In this document: one piece after another, positions 45,499 to 55,440 of the stretch
How positions within the stretch are numbered: the stretch's first letter is position 1
How the letters are laid out: each line of letters starts with the position of its first letter
Source of the DNA: Saprospiraceae bacterium
Lineage (GTDB): Bacteria > Bacteroidota > Bacteroidia > Chitinophagales > Saprospiraceae
Assembly: GCA_028284395.1 (NCBI GenBank)
Contig: JANQRV010000535.1
Span: 1-64,000 of the forward strand
DNA: 64,000 nucleotides
Direction: 5' to 3'
Translations under genes and position numbers: made by a program
Notes under the pieces: model-generated
Databases searched by the model: none
The model's input: only the letters and a program-made list of their open reading frames with translations
Told to the model about the DNA's origin: nothing

Positions 45499-48042
45499 TC
45501 AATTCTTAATAAATTTGTGGCTGCTGATAGTGCCATTTGAAAACTGGACTTTCAATATATATAACCCTGATACCAAAGAAGAAACATCTAGTTCATACGG
45601 GTTTTCAAAAACATTGATATTTCTTGAATAAAGGATAGCGCCGTGGATATCGGAAACTACCACGGATCGGATTTGCCCTTCAGGGTCTGCCTGGTGAAGG
45701 AATACTGAGGATTGAGCGGGATTGGGGAAAACCTGGAGACGTGAGTCGGTTGTACCTAAATCCGAGACGGAAGTCACAAGACTGTTTACTTGTACATCAT
45801 CCAGGAACATCCCATCTTCAGCGCCACCACCACCAAACCAGTCGTATTGGCCACGTTGTTGAAACCGGACAACGAATTTTTCGGTCAGCTGGAGTCCATT
45901 GTCAGCCGCCAACTGGGAAATGTCTAATTGATAAAAGTGATAAAGCCAGTCCTGCTGATTCTCGAAATCAAATTCAAATACTTTCACAAAACTACTGCCG
46001 CCATTATCGCTAAAGTAGATGCCATCGTCAATCTGAGTTTGTTCGAAAACATCTGCCATCCAGAAACTCAGCGTAACTTGGGGTTGCCCCAGCAAGTTGA
46101 GATGAAGATCCAACGCATTGGTGGTAAAACTGCCGTCACATCGTTTTCCGATGAGCGCCGAATAAGTAGATCCCTCATGAGCAAAGCCGGTGACGACATC
46201 TACAAAGCTCATCGGGTTGGTAATGGCTTCTTCTGAAATGATAGACGAAGTTTGATCTGCGAAATTCCAAGCCCAGGCGGACTTAAATGCTCCTCTTTCA
46301 AAGTTGTCAGAGAAGGGCAGAGTGGCATATTCGAGATTGGGATTGTACACTTTCACATCATCCAGATAGAATCCATCCTCAGCTCCGCCACCACCCACAA
46401 AATCACTTTGTCCGGTCTGTTGAAATCGAACCACAAACTTGTCCGTGAGTTTGAGGCCTGCCTGCGCAGCCAGTTCATCAATGTCGATTGGCGGATGCTG
46501 CCCGTAAACATTGTGGCACCATTCCTCAGGAAAGAAATCCAGGACTTTAACAAAGTCTTCTCCATCATTATCGCTAAAATACAAGCCGTCATCGACGTGG
46601 GTTTCATCAAATTGATCGGCCACGAAAAAGGTCATTTCCACATCCCATTCTCCCAGGAGATTCAGATGGAGATCTAACGCATTGGTGGTAAAGGTACCAT
46701 CGCAAATGCGGCCCATCAATACCCCGGCCGTACGGTCTTGTCCGGTTTGATCAACGACGCCCACAAAACTCATGGGGTTGGTGATTGAACTTCCAGTTGC
46801 TACCGTAACGGTCTCATCGGCAAAGTTCCAGGCCCATGATTTCTTCATGATTCCATTGTTGAAATCATCTTCGAAAGGAATGCGGGCGAATTCCAATTGT
46901 GGATCGTAAACTGAAACGTCATCCAGATAAAATCCATCCTCGGCCCCGCCGCCGCCGCTAAAATTACTCTGCCCCATCTGCTGGAAACGAATGACGAATC
47001 GGGCAGACAAGGATAAGCCGGCAGCTGCCGCCAATTCATCGACATCGATGGGAGGATGCTGACCAAATCGTACATCACACCATTCCTGCGGAAGAAAATC
47101 TAACACCTTAACAAAGGTCTCACCAGCATTATCACTGAAATAGATACCGTCGTCAACATGGGTTTCGTCAAACTGGTCGGCAATAAAGAAAGTCATTTCT
47201 ACGTCCTGCTCCCCCAAAAGATTCAAATGAAGATCCAGGGCATTGGTGGTAAAAGTGCCATCACAAATGCGGCCCATCAATACCGCATGGCTCCTGTCCA
47301 GGCCAGTCCGGTCGACGACGCCGACAAAGCTCATCGGATTGGTAATGTCACTACCTGTGGCTACCGTAGTCGTTTCATCCGCGAAATTCCAGGCCCAGGA
47401 CTTTTTCATCACCCCGGTATTAAAGTTATCGGAGAAGGGAAGGTCCGCAAATACCAACTCCGGATCATAGACGCGGACTTCATCCAAATAAAAACCGTCT
47501 TCCGCTCCTCCACCGCCGGAAAAGTTGTGCTGGCCGTTTTGCTGAAAGCGGATTACAAAGTTGCTGTTGAGGCGGAGGCCATGACGCCCCGCCAGCTCAT
47601 CCACATCAATTGGCGGATGCTGACCGAATAATCGGTCACACCATTCATGCGGCCAAAAGTCTAGCACTTTTACAAAGCTGCGACCACCATCATCGCTAAA
47701 GAATAAACCGTCCTCAATCTGGGATTCGTCAAATTGGTCGGCGATAACGAAGGCCAGTTCAACATCATTTTCACCGGACAAGTTTAATTTCAAATCAATT
47801 GAGTTGAGCGTAAAGCCCCCCTGATCAGAGGTCTTTCCCATTCGGACGCCGATTGTTTGATCAATGCCAATGCGATTCTGGACATCAACTACACCATTGG
47901 CTCCATTCAAATTGGCATGGGCAGTCCACCAAATCGGATTTAAGGCGCCGCTTTCAAAATTGTCGTAGAAAGGTAACCTAGCTTGGGCAAAGCAAAGATT
48001 ACAGGTGTAAGTCAGTACAATTAGCAGCAAAAGATTTTTCAT
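45499..48042 (-). CDS. T9SS-exported protein with four tandem MAM-like repeats
   Basis: 847 residues with signal peptide (1-20, ending CFAQ). Four repeats of about 185-190 residues start near 23, 201, 390 and 577, each beginning (L/I)PFxDxFxxGxxKxxWAWN-like and ending with GGGGAEDGFYLDDV(x)VY. They resemble concanavalin-type jelly rolls, but I do not claim a named family. The T9SS sorting domain is at about 765-847 (LQVFPNPAQ to KFIKN). It is probably a surface adhesin. The strong similarity between repeats 2 and 3, including at DNA level, implies recent duplication. A sigma-dependent-like element lies 36 bases upstream. Confidence 0.85.
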   Translation of the reverse strand: MKNLLLLIVLTYTCNLCFAQARLPFYDNFESGALNPIWWTAHANLNGANGVVDVQNRIGIDQTIGVRMGKTSDQGGFTLNSIDLKLNLSGENDVELAFVIADQFDESQIEDGLFFSDDGGRSFVKVLDFWPHEWCDRLFGQHPPIDVDELAGRHGLRLNSNFVIRFQQNGQHNFSGGGGAEDGFYLDEVRVYDPELVFADLPFSDNFNTGVMKKSWAWNFADETTTVATGSDITNPMSFVGVVDRTGLDRSHAVLMGRICDGTFTTNALDLHLNLLGEQDVEMTFFIADQFDETHVDDGIYFSDNAGETFVKVLDFLPQEWCDVRFGQHPPIDVDELAAAAGLSLSARFVIRFQQMGQSNFSGGGGAEDGFYLDDVSVYDPQLEFARIPFEDDFNNGIMKKSWAWNFADETVTVATGSSITNPMSFVGVVDQTGQDRTAGVLMGRICDGTFTTNALDLHLNLLGEWDVEMTFFVADQFDETHVDDGLYFSDNDGEDFVKVLDFFPEEWCHNVYGQHPPIDIDELAAQAGLKLTDKFVVRFQQTGQSDFVGGGGAEDGFYLDDVKVYNPNLEYATLPFSDNFERGAFKSAWAWNFADQTSSIISEEAITNPMSFVDVVTGFAHEGSTYSALIGKRCDGSFTTNALDLHLNLLGQPQVTLSFWMADVFEQTQIDDGIYFSDNGGSSFVKVFEFDFENQQDWLYHFYQLDISQLAADNGLQLTEKFVVRFQQRGQYDWFGGGGAEDGMFLDDVQVNSLVTSVSDLGTTDSRLQVFPNPAQSSVFLHQADPEGQIRSVVVSDIHGAILYSRNINVFENPYELDVSSLVSGLYILKVQFSNGTISSHKFIKN

Positions 48043-48077
48043 TGTTTTCCTTTTTAATTAACTATGCTTTTACTCTA

Positions 48078-48104
48078 GGTAGGAGATAGTTTCAAAAGGT
48101 GATC
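48078..48104 (-). promoter_or_regulatory. ECF-type promoter element for the four-repeat T9SS gene
   Basis: On the minus strand GATCACCTTTT (48094-48104), ten bases, then CCTACC (48078-48083), 36 bases before the start at 48042. It matches the element at 42113 in the first box and in its left flank. Confidence 0.55.
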
Positions 48105-48132
48105 TTTTGCTGTTCTATTTTTGCTAATATTT

Positions 48133-51126
48133 TTAATTGTACAGTACAAAACCTGCCCAGGAATAGGGAGAATACCCCTTCTCCTTCATCGCCTTTTTAG
48201 CTTTCCTGAGGGCAAAATCAGCCTGATTGGTTTCGAGATATGATTGGTAAAAGTATTTCATGAATTCTGCTGCTTCCCGGTCGATGACTTTCCATAAACT
48301 CATGACTAGTTGACGAGCGCCAGCCAATCTAAATGCTCTTTGTAAACCAAAAACCCCTTCGCCGTCCGTTTCCTTTCCTCTTCCGGTATCGCAGGCAGAG
48401 AGAACGACCAATTTCGTCTGCTTCAAATTAAGATCTATGACTTCCCGAGAGGTCAAGACACCATCTTTGAACTTCGGTGGGACAGTACCGCCATTCCAGG
48501 TGTAGTTACCACCTGCAAGAATCAATCCGCTGCGCAACAAAGCATTTTTCGAAGCGCTGAAACGCTCCTCCAGCACTCTGGCCTCTGTGCTGGCCCATTC
48601 ATCGTATTGATAGAAATAACCGTGGGTAGCAATATGTAGAATCGCGGGAGAAGGATCAGCGTAATAAGATGCAATCTGGTTTTCAAGAGCTCGCTGCCCG
48701 GAAAAAACTTTTGTCTGATAGTGATGCTCTTGCAACAAGTCATTCAACAACCTTATCTCTTGAGAAGTCCCCGGAAGCCGATCGAAAGGACCTAAAGTCT
48801 GTATGGTTTGACCGGTAAGTGTTGGTAAGGAGTTTTGCCAACGTATAAAGTTGGTGCTGTCCACATCGAAAGTTGGGTCCCCTAGCAGAACAGCAGAGGT
48901 TGGGTATTGATTTTCAGATTCGTCCTGCAATAGGTCCCGCAAGTTATTGTGATAACGGATTTCAAAATCGTTGAACAGGAGGTCTCCTGAATCAGAAGCG
49001 TCTTTACAAATACCTTCGAATGCAATTTGAAACAATTTTCCGTCTGCCGACAAATTGATCTTTCTTATACCTGCGATCTCTTTTTCTATTGGTTCCCAAA
49101 TTTCATGGTAAAGGACTTCTGACGCTTCCAAGTCTTTCGTATAATGTTCGTAATTCTCTAAGATTTCTGCAAGCTTTGAGCTATTGGTTAGGTATATAAG
49201 CCTTGGAGCAGAGAGTTCTTTCTTTGTTATTAGCGCATAGTACAACATCGAATCAGGGTTTAGATACAATCCATCATGATGAGGGAATGCCAGGATGTCA
49301 ATGGCAGCCTCTTGTGGATCTAGAGCAGCGGCCAAATCTGCAAACAAGTACTCCTTTCTTTCCGAATGCCAGTTGGGGATTGCACGAACCAGGGCCTGTT
49401 CCTGGACTTCTTGCTCTTTTTCTAAACTGTCGATCGAAAAACCGTAATTGCGCTGCTCTCCCAAAGTCATGTTGTAAGCCTGCGATAATTGCCTCCTAGT
49501 GGATTCATATTTTCTTCTGGCTTCTGAAAGTTCATTAGAAATCTGTCTATTGCGAAAGCGAGTACTGTAGTCAAAAACGAGGTTTTTTGTAGCCATACTG
49601 AGATCCTGCAATGCTTTGTTCAGATCTGGTTGATTTTGGGTGACAGCAAAGTTCACAAATACATCAAAATTGCCAGTGGCGAGCAACCGGTAGTCCAATC
49701 GGGTTTGTTCGTCAAAGGAGGCGTAATAGTTATGCAAAAGCTCCAATTGTCGTTTATTGGCTTGTTTATAATGTATGGATGCTGATTTAACTTTGTCTAG
49801 CTGTACGTACACGCGAGCCATATTGTAAAGTGTAGATAAATAATCGGGATGCCCCTTACTATAAATCCTTTTTACGATCGCTAGGGATTCGGAATAGAAA
49901 CTTAACGCTTTTTCCGCATCTTCAGACAATTCATAAAAGGTGCCCAAATTGTTAAGGGCATCAGAGTAATGCTTGTTTTCTTTACCAATCATATTTTCGA
50001 TAATGGCCAAACCCTCCTGGTAGCAACTGTCGGCAGCATCATATTTCCAATCATATTCCAGAAGCCGCCCAAAAGCATCCAGTAAAAAGGCTTTGTGAAG
50101 CGAATTTTGACCGGGCCGAAGCACTTGCTGTAAATGGACCAAACTACTGTCAAAGTAAGACCTGGTCAATTCCACGCTATCGGGAAATGCTAGGGAATGG
50201 ATTCCTCCGAGTCGATTGTATGCAATGGCCAGGTCGAGGTTCTGGTCGATCGATTGGAAGCACTGAATGACTTTCCTATACTCCGACATCGCCTCTTCAT
50301 ACTTGCCAGTTGCGTAATAGATGTTTGCGTTTGCACCATGATTATAACCAACTTTACTGGGGATCTGGCAATTGGATTGATTCACGGACTCTGAAATATG
50401 CAGCAGCTCTTGTGCCTCCGGTATTCGGTTGGTGCTAACCTTTAACAAACAATAGTCGTTAAGAAGGTCCGCGTAGGCTGGATGATTGATCAGTCCTGCT
50501 TGCTCCCATATCACTTTGCTACTTTCATAAGCTGCTTCTGCATCTACCAGGCGGGAAAATCGTTTATACGCATTGCCTGCCCCGTGATGAGCCAATGCCC
50601 TAATCGCAGAATTGACGGGAGCTATCTCAAGTACTTTTTCGTAGGACTTTACAGCTTCATCATAACTTTCAATAAAGTATTGAAATTCAGCAAAGTGAAA
50701 AAGCAATTCAGGATAATTGTTCGAGGTATTCGCCGTCTCTACTAAGAGCATCTCAAAAAGTGCCTCTGACTGGTCAATCTCTTCAATCTTCTGTAAATAC
50801 CGGGCTCGTAAAAGCCTAAACTGGCTAATTACTTCGGCATCGGTCTGGCCATCGATATAGGGGCCCCATTTGATAAATGTTTCTTCCGTCGCATGCCAAT
50901 CTTCCATTTCTAACAATGCGGTCAAGTACCAGATTCTTTCCCGTGTTGTCGAGTTCTCAGCGTATTGGAGCCACTCTTCTACCACTCGACAAAAAGAGCC
51001 CTGATAGAAATAGTGACCGAACGGACTAGCTTCCTGGCCATCCGTAGTGGCAATCTGAAAAATAGATGTACAGCATAGCAGAAACAAACTCCTGGCATTC
51101 CCATTGAAAATAGTGGTGACCTTCAT
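48133..51126 (-). CDS. Exported TPR-CHAT protein, diverged type, 997 aa
   Basis: Signal peptide (about 1-30, hydrophobic SLFLLCCTSIFQIATTDG). The TPR region (about 100-450) is followed by a helical linker and a CHAT domain with His835 (LHIATHG) and Cys912 (LSACDTG). The spacing between them is 77 residues against 47 in the four paralogues at 20-36 kb, because of an insertion with RSGLILAGGN and DGVLTSREVI, the layout of common cyanobacterial-type CHAT proteins. So this gene belongs to another CHAT branch. It follows the T9SS beta-helix gene by 12 bases, in the operon headed by the sigma gene at 55312. Confidence 0.9.
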   Translation of the reverse strand: MKVTTIFNGNARSLFLLCCTSIFQIATTDGQEASPFGHYFYQGSFCRVVEEWLQYAENSTTRERIWYLTALLEMEDWHATEETFIKWGPYIDGQTDAEVISQFRLLRARYLQKIEEIDQSEALFEMLLVETANTSNNYPELLFHFAEFQYFIESYDEAVKSYEKVLEIAPVNSAIRALAHHGAGNAYKRFSRLVDAEAAYESSKVIWEQAGLINHPAYADLLNDYCLLKVSTNRIPEAQELLHISESVNQSNCQIPSKVGYNHGANANIYYATGKYEEAMSEYRKVIQCFQSIDQNLDLAIAYNRLGGIHSLAFPDSVELTRSYFDSSLVHLQQVLRPGQNSLHKAFLLDAFGRLLEYDWKYDAADSCYQEGLAIIENMIGKENKHYSDALNNLGTFYELSEDAEKALSFYSESLAIVKRIYSKGHPDYLSTLYNMARVYVQLDKVKSASIHYKQANKRQLELLHNYYASFDEQTRLDYRLLATGNFDVFVNFAVTQNQPDLNKALQDLSMATKNLVFDYSTRFRNRQISNELSEARRKYESTRRQLSQAYNMTLGEQRNYGFSIDSLEKEQEVQEQALVRAIPNWHSERKEYLFADLAAALDPQEAAIDILAFPHHDGLYLNPDSMLYYALITKKELSAPRLIYLTNSSKLAEILENYEHYTKDLEASEVLYHEIWEPIEKEIAGIRKINLSADGKLFQIAFEGICKDASDSGDLLFNDFEIRYHNNLRDLLQDESENQYPTSAVLLGDPTFDVDSTNFIRWQNSLPTLTGQTIQTLGPFDRLPGTSQEIRLLNDLLQEHHYQTKVFSGQRALENQIASYYADPSPAILHIATHGYFYQYDEWASTEARVLEERFSASKNALLRSGLILAGGNYTWNGGTVPPKFKDGVLTSREVIDLNLKQTKLVVLSACDTGRGKETDGEGVFGLQRAFRLAGARQLVMSLWKVIDREAAEFMKYFYQSYLETNQADFALRKAKKAMKEKGYSPYSWAGFVLYN

Positions 51127-51138
51127 AATTGTTAGGGG

Positions 51139-53931
51139 TTATTTCAGAATGATTATCTTTTCGGCTTGGCTTATTGTTTTGGTTTGAAATTGAAGGTAGT
51201 AAATACCAGGTTCAAGACTACTTGTTTCAATTCGGCCGACATATCCCGCCCGAACGAAAAAATTTGATAGTAATTTGCGGATTGGCTTGCCCCCAATTGA
51301 ATAGAGAAGTACGGAAAGCTGTTCCTCTTTTGGTGAGTCAAAACGAAAATAGGCATACTCCGAACCGACGGGATTGGGGAATACGGTAATCTCTGTGCGA
51401 TTGTAGGTAGGATTGCCTCCCGAATCAGTTTGAAATATGGCGTTCCTATCCAAATCTTCACTTTGCCCTAAAATCGAAATTTCTCGCAAACAAATAGCCA
51501 CGGCGCCAAACGCGAGATTATCTGCATCCTGAATCCTTAAATAGTAATTTAGTGCAGGATCTAGCCCTTGAATGAAGTATTCGAAATCTCTTTGTCCGTT
51601 TCCAAAACAGTCCAGTTGTGTCAAATTTTCACAATTGCCTTCATATAGCTCAAAATAGTAGCCTCTTTCATTAATTAGCTCGTTGCTAAATGTATTTAGT
51701 TGCAAAGTTCCGGAAATAGGCCCATTAAAGGAAAGCCAAATATCTTGAAATTCACCTGTCGTGAGATTGCAATTACCAGGTAGCAGGCCTTCATAAGAGG
51801 GACTATAAATGCTATCAAATGATAGAAGACAGTTTAAAGTATCTACGACTTCTAAATGAATAGCGTCCGGACAATGATCTCCAGGATTTGAATGGCAAGT
51901 GCCATTATTAGAGTCTGGAAAGATAGCAGAATTATTGTCATTGCAATCTTCACCGTTTAACACAAATCCAGCGGGAGGCACTTCACTGTATAACACCATT
52001 TCTGGGTTCCCATAACCATCACCGTCTAAATCAGCATAGCAAGCTTTCATATTGGGGCCAAGCACTCTTTGTATCGTCAGAGAAGACTGATTACCAAATT
52101 CATCCTCGGCAAGGAAGGAATACCTGATGTAAGAACGAGAGAATGACCAGGTGGTATCAATTTCTATAGCAATAATTTCAGATGCCCTACAATCCTCTGT
52201 AAATGCAGTTATCCCACCATTATCGTCAGGAATGGGATAAATGACCGGCGGATCATTGTCATAAACCAGGAAAGTCAAATTTAATGTGTCAGGTAGTTGG
52301 CATTCAGAATCTAGATTAAGTATGTCCCATTCTTCTGTGAGAATAATCTTTTGTCCTATACCACCTTCTTTGCTGTTCTTAGGTCTTCGTCTGACATTCC
52401 CTCTCCTTGTCACGGCACTAGTCAGGTCATAGTCCCAGATACAAGGACCTTCGATATCGATTTGATCCAATAAAAAGTTGATTTCTTTGCAATTAATGGA
52501 GATGGTGTCTCCCGGTTGAAGTTGACGGCCAAACAGGTAATAACTCGGTTGGGCGTCCTCCCCTAATGACATATAATTCTCCAGTTCACTCCACCCAGTT
52601 AGCCAAAGGGATTTTTTTTCAAAAGCACCTTTTTGTTCTCCCTGAACAACACCTCTTCTTTGATAGAAATCAGCATCCGGATAGCTTCTTTGCGGACAAT
52701 CATGATATGAGTCATCTGGATGCAATCGGGGATCCAGGGCAAGGCAATCACCATCTGCCCTCTTAAAAGCGATCCCCGGACCTCGATATATATTTTGATT
52801 TTGCGTCAAGTGATTTAAAAGTGAAGCAGCGCTAGGGTCTTCATAATCGAATTCCACTCGAACCACCTGCCTCAACAAATCCAGAGCGCTTGTCCCTTGG
52901 TTGTTAGATTGCGAAATCTTTAAGGATGCCGAGTTAATATTCCACCATACATTATTTGCGACCACCAAAGCTCCATCTTCCAATTGTTGACGACAATCCA
53001 TGGTGCCCACCAAATCTTCTACTCTGATACCACCATCAGAGAAGTCAATGATCACACTATTAGCGATAAGGCCGGCAGTATTATCGATCAAACTAATACC
53101 GCCTTCGTACTGCGAATTGGAAGGGAACCTTAGGCAAGACTCTCCAATGAGTGTAGCGTTAAATATTTCAGGATTCGAAATTCTTTGATTGCTACCGATA
53201 TTTCCCTTGCCCTCGATAGCGAAACTGTGTGAGTTGGTTCCATACGAATCGGTAATCAGTCCATTTTTTACGCTAAACCAATACAAGCCCCTGCCAATCC
53301 ATCCATAGTCCCATTCAAATGCATCGTCCATTACATGAGACACTGCAGCATGAACAATGTCAGCATTTCCTCCATGAATCCGAATACCATCTCCTTTAGA
53401 TCCAAAAACCTCGATAAAATCGATAATGGAAGATTCAACGTCTTTAAGAAACAATGCACTTCCGATTTCATTTCCATTCCCCTTGCCAGCAAAGGCGATT
53501 TTAACATAGCGAATAGCAGTGGTTCCCGTAGCTCCACCTCCAAAAACGGAGATTCCTCCCCATCCTAAATATTCACTATTGGGATCGGGGTACAACTCGT
53601 CGGTTGTGAAAAGAATAGGTTCAGTTTCATTCCCTGATGCCAGAAGACTTGCTCCGGGCAAAACAGTCAAGTTCGACGTCTTGTGACGCTCCTCACTAGG
53701 GACCGATTTGGCGATAATCGTTGTGCCAGGCAAAATAAAAAGAGTTCCTTTTTCCAGTGTCACTGGTCCATCCAAAACGTAGATTTTATTATTTGTCCAA
53801 ATCTGGAAGGGACTAATTCCCAAGTCTGCATCGGTAATGTAAACCGTATCACTTTGGGCACAGATTACAGAGGCATTCAGTACCAACAGAAACAGTAGAA
53901 GTTTGTCAATTAAAAAGATCGTTTTTTTCAT
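51139..53931 (-). CDS. T9SS-exported beta-helix protein, paralogue
   Basis: 930 residues, signal peptide at 1-25. Same order as the gene at 42180: right-handed beta-helix region (LPGTTIIAKSVP, GDGIRIHGGNADIVHAAVS), an Ig-like part, DLDGDGYGNP...DCNDN, a pre-peptidase-like domain and a T9SS type A sorting domain at the end (VFPNPVGSEYAYFRF to KIIILK). The two paralogues suggest that the locus grew by duplication. Here it lies between the membrane TPR protein gene (15-base gap) and the CHAT gene, so it is likely a target or partner of that module. Confidence 0.85.
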   Translation of the reverse strand: MKKTIFLIDKLLLFLLVLNASVICAQSDTVYITDADLGISPFQIWTNNKIYVLDGPVTLEKGTLFILPGTTIIAKSVPSEERHKTSNLTVLPGASLLASGNETEPILFTTDELYPDPNSEYLGWGGISVFGGGATGTTAIRYVKIAFAGKGNGNEIGSALFLKDVESSIIDFIEVFGSKGDGIRIHGGNADIVHAAVSHVMDDAFEWDYGWIGRGLYWFSVKNGLITDSYGTNSHSFAIEGKGNIGSNQRISNPEIFNATLIGESCLRFPSNSQYEGGISLIDNTAGLIANSVIIDFSDGGIRVEDLVGTMDCRQQLEDGALVVANNVWWNINSASLKISQSNNQGTSALDLLRQVVRVEFDYEDPSAASLLNHLTQNQNIYRGPGIAFKRADGDCLALDPRLHPDDSYHDCPQRSYPDADFYQRRGVVQGEQKGAFEKKSLWLTGWSELENYMSLGEDAQPSYYLFGRQLQPGDTISINCKEINFLLDQIDIEGPCIWDYDLTSAVTRRGNVRRRPKNSKEGGIGQKIILTEEWDILNLDSECQLPDTLNLTFLVYDNDPPVIYPIPDDNGGITAFTEDCRASEIIAIEIDTTWSFSRSYIRYSFLAEDEFGNQSSLTIQRVLGPNMKACYADLDGDGYGNPEMVLYSEVPPAGFVLNGEDCNDNNSAIFPDSNNGTCHSNPGDHCPDAIHLEVVDTLNCLLSFDSIYSPSYEGLLPGNCNLTTGEFQDIWLSFNGPISGTLQLNTFSNELINERGYYFELYEGNCENLTQLDCFGNGQRDFEYFIQGLDPALNYYLRIQDADNLAFGAVAICLREISILGQSEDLDRNAIFQTDSGGNPTYNRTEITVFPNPVGSEYAYFRFDSPKEEQLSVLLYSIGGKPIRKLLSNFFVRAGYVGRIETSSLEPGIYYLQFQTKTISQAEKIIILK

Positions 53932-53946
53932 TTGGCCGGGGTAATA

Positions 53947-54759
53947 TTATAAGTATTTCAATAAATCTTGTGCCGCCGCATATTTATCAGACTTCGGTAA
54001 GACCTTTTGCAGTCTTTCCCTGGCAGTCTCCAGCTTTTGTTGTCTCAGATAAATAAGTGCCAGGTAAAAGTCCAATTCATTCTGGATCGGACTACCGCCC
54101 GAGCCATCGATCGATTCCAGATAGCCTTGTGCTTCCGCATATTGCCCATGTTGATAAGCAATCTGGCCAAGGTAATAGGTCACGAACAGATCGGTGAAAC
54201 CCTCCGCCTGCTCCCCAACCTTTTCCAGCACTACTTTTGCCTCTGAAAACTGCTGCTGCCTTAAGTGTTCCATGCCAACTTCAATCAAGGAATCGCGTTC
54301 TGCATCTACGGCTCTACCAGCACCAGGGGCAGCCAGAAATGCCTCGAAGAGTTCACCATCGGCCACCTCAAAATGGCTATCGGCCAGTTGCTGGTAATCA
54401 GGTTTAGGTATGGCTAATAAGTAAAGTGCTACTACAATCAATAGCAACAGGACGGCAGCGATGGCCAAACTACGGCTATTGGGGAACCTAACCACTTTTG
54501 CTTCGCGCTGCGGATCAGGCTTTTTTTTACTATTGGCTTTCTGCCCTTCCTCTTCGTATACCTCATCGATCGAATCCAGGATCACCTGTCTTTCCTCCAG
54601 AGCCTGCAGGCCACCGATGATCTCCCGGCGAAGTTCGACCGACTCCCGCAATTGAGCATCGACCACCATATCTCTTTCAAATGCCGTCTTTTCCACGGCA
54701 CTCATTCTATCCAAAAGGTAGTCATCGATCTTGTCACTGTTATCCATAAGATTATTCAT
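53947..54759 (-). CDS. One-pass membrane TPR protein, anti-sigma-like
   Basis: 270 residues. The cytoplasmic part (1-95) has the YLLDRMSAVEKTAFERDM motif typical of Bacteroidota anti-sigma-type proteins, followed by one transmembrane helix (about 97-117) and a periplasmic TPR-like part (about 125-270; YYLGQIAYQHGQYAEAQGYL). Its layout is the same as that of 36940-37968, with a shorter linker. Its start overlaps the sigma-factor stop by eight bases (ATGAATAA), a sign of translational coupling and of a working pair. Role as sigma regulator inferred. Confidence 0.8.
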   Translation of the reverse strand: MNNLMDNSDKIDDYLLDRMSAVEKTAFERDMVVDAQLRESVELRREIIGGLQALEERQVILDSIDEVYEEEGQKANSKKKPDPQREAKVVRFPNSRSLAIAAVLLLLIVVALYLLAIPKPDYQQLADSHFEVADGELFEAFLAAPGAGRAVDAERDSLIEVGMEHLRQQQFSEAKVVLEKVGEQAEGFTDLFVTYYLGQIAYQHGQYAEAQGYLESIDGSGGSPIQNELDFYLALIYLRQQKLETARERLQKVLPKSDKYAAAQDLLKYL

Positions 54760-55312
54760 TGATGAGTTGCATATACTTGGCCTCTAGTTCCTGAAGGCAT
54801 TTACGCCTCCGTTGTTTGGCATAATCGTACTTGAATCCGAAAAAATCTCCGATCTCCTTCAGTGGCTGTTTATAAACATAAAACTTGATTAAGATTTCTT
54901 TACAATGTTTCCCCAAATTGTCCAGGGCTCGACTTAACCTGGCATTAACCCCGTCGAGGTCAAAATCGAGCGGCTCTTCCTCTAACATTTGCTCTATCAG
55001 GATGCTGTCCGAATCATCGAGGTCCAGAAATATCTTTTCTCTCTTGTCTCGCTTAAATTTCTCCTTGCATTGGTTGCGGAAGGCGCCAAAAATATATCCT
55101 TTAATAGAGTTGATTTTCAACGGCTCCTTGTGGTTTTTGAGTTTCCAGAACAGCGCCAGCCAGACCTCCTGATAAAAATCCTTGGCCTCTTCCCTGGTCC
55201 CACCTCGATCAACCAGATATTTGGTACATTTTGGTAGCAGTTCTCGATTCAAGTCTCTGATGACCTCTCGATCTCCTCTTCGAATACACTCGATCAATGC
55301 ATCATTATCCAT
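54752..55312 (-). CDS. ECF-type RNA polymerase sigma factor
   Basis: 186 residues. Region 2 (about 20-90; EEAKDFYQEVWLALFWKL, then IKGYIFGAFRNQCKEKFK) and region 4 (about 120-180; LGKHCKEILIKFYVYKQPLKEIGDFFGFKYDYAKQRRRKC split by the turn) are clear. It is divergent from the metallopeptidase gene at 55441 with a 128-base gap. It heads the operon of membrane TPR partner, beta-helix protein and diverged CHAT. No copy of the bipartite promoter element was found upstream, so it is unlikely to be under the same control as the sigma gene at 36336. Confidence 0.9.
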   Translation of the reverse strand: MDNDALIECIRRGDREVIRDLNRELLPKCTKYLVDRGGTREEAKDFYQEVWLALFWKLKNHKEPLKINSIKGYIFGAFRNQCKEKFKRDKREKIFLDLDDSDSILIEQMLEEEPLDFDLDGVNARLSRALDNLGKHCKEILIKFYVYKQPLKEIGDFFGFKYDYAKQRRRKCLQELEAKYMQLINE

Positions 55313-55440
55313 TTAAGCAATTATTTAATTATTCTAACTAAAAATAAAAATTTGATTCGCTCTGAGTAGAAAACTGCTTATATTTTAGGATATTTTTTTG
55401 ATAAGTGTATTCCCTTGTTTACCTATTTAGTAGACTTTAT

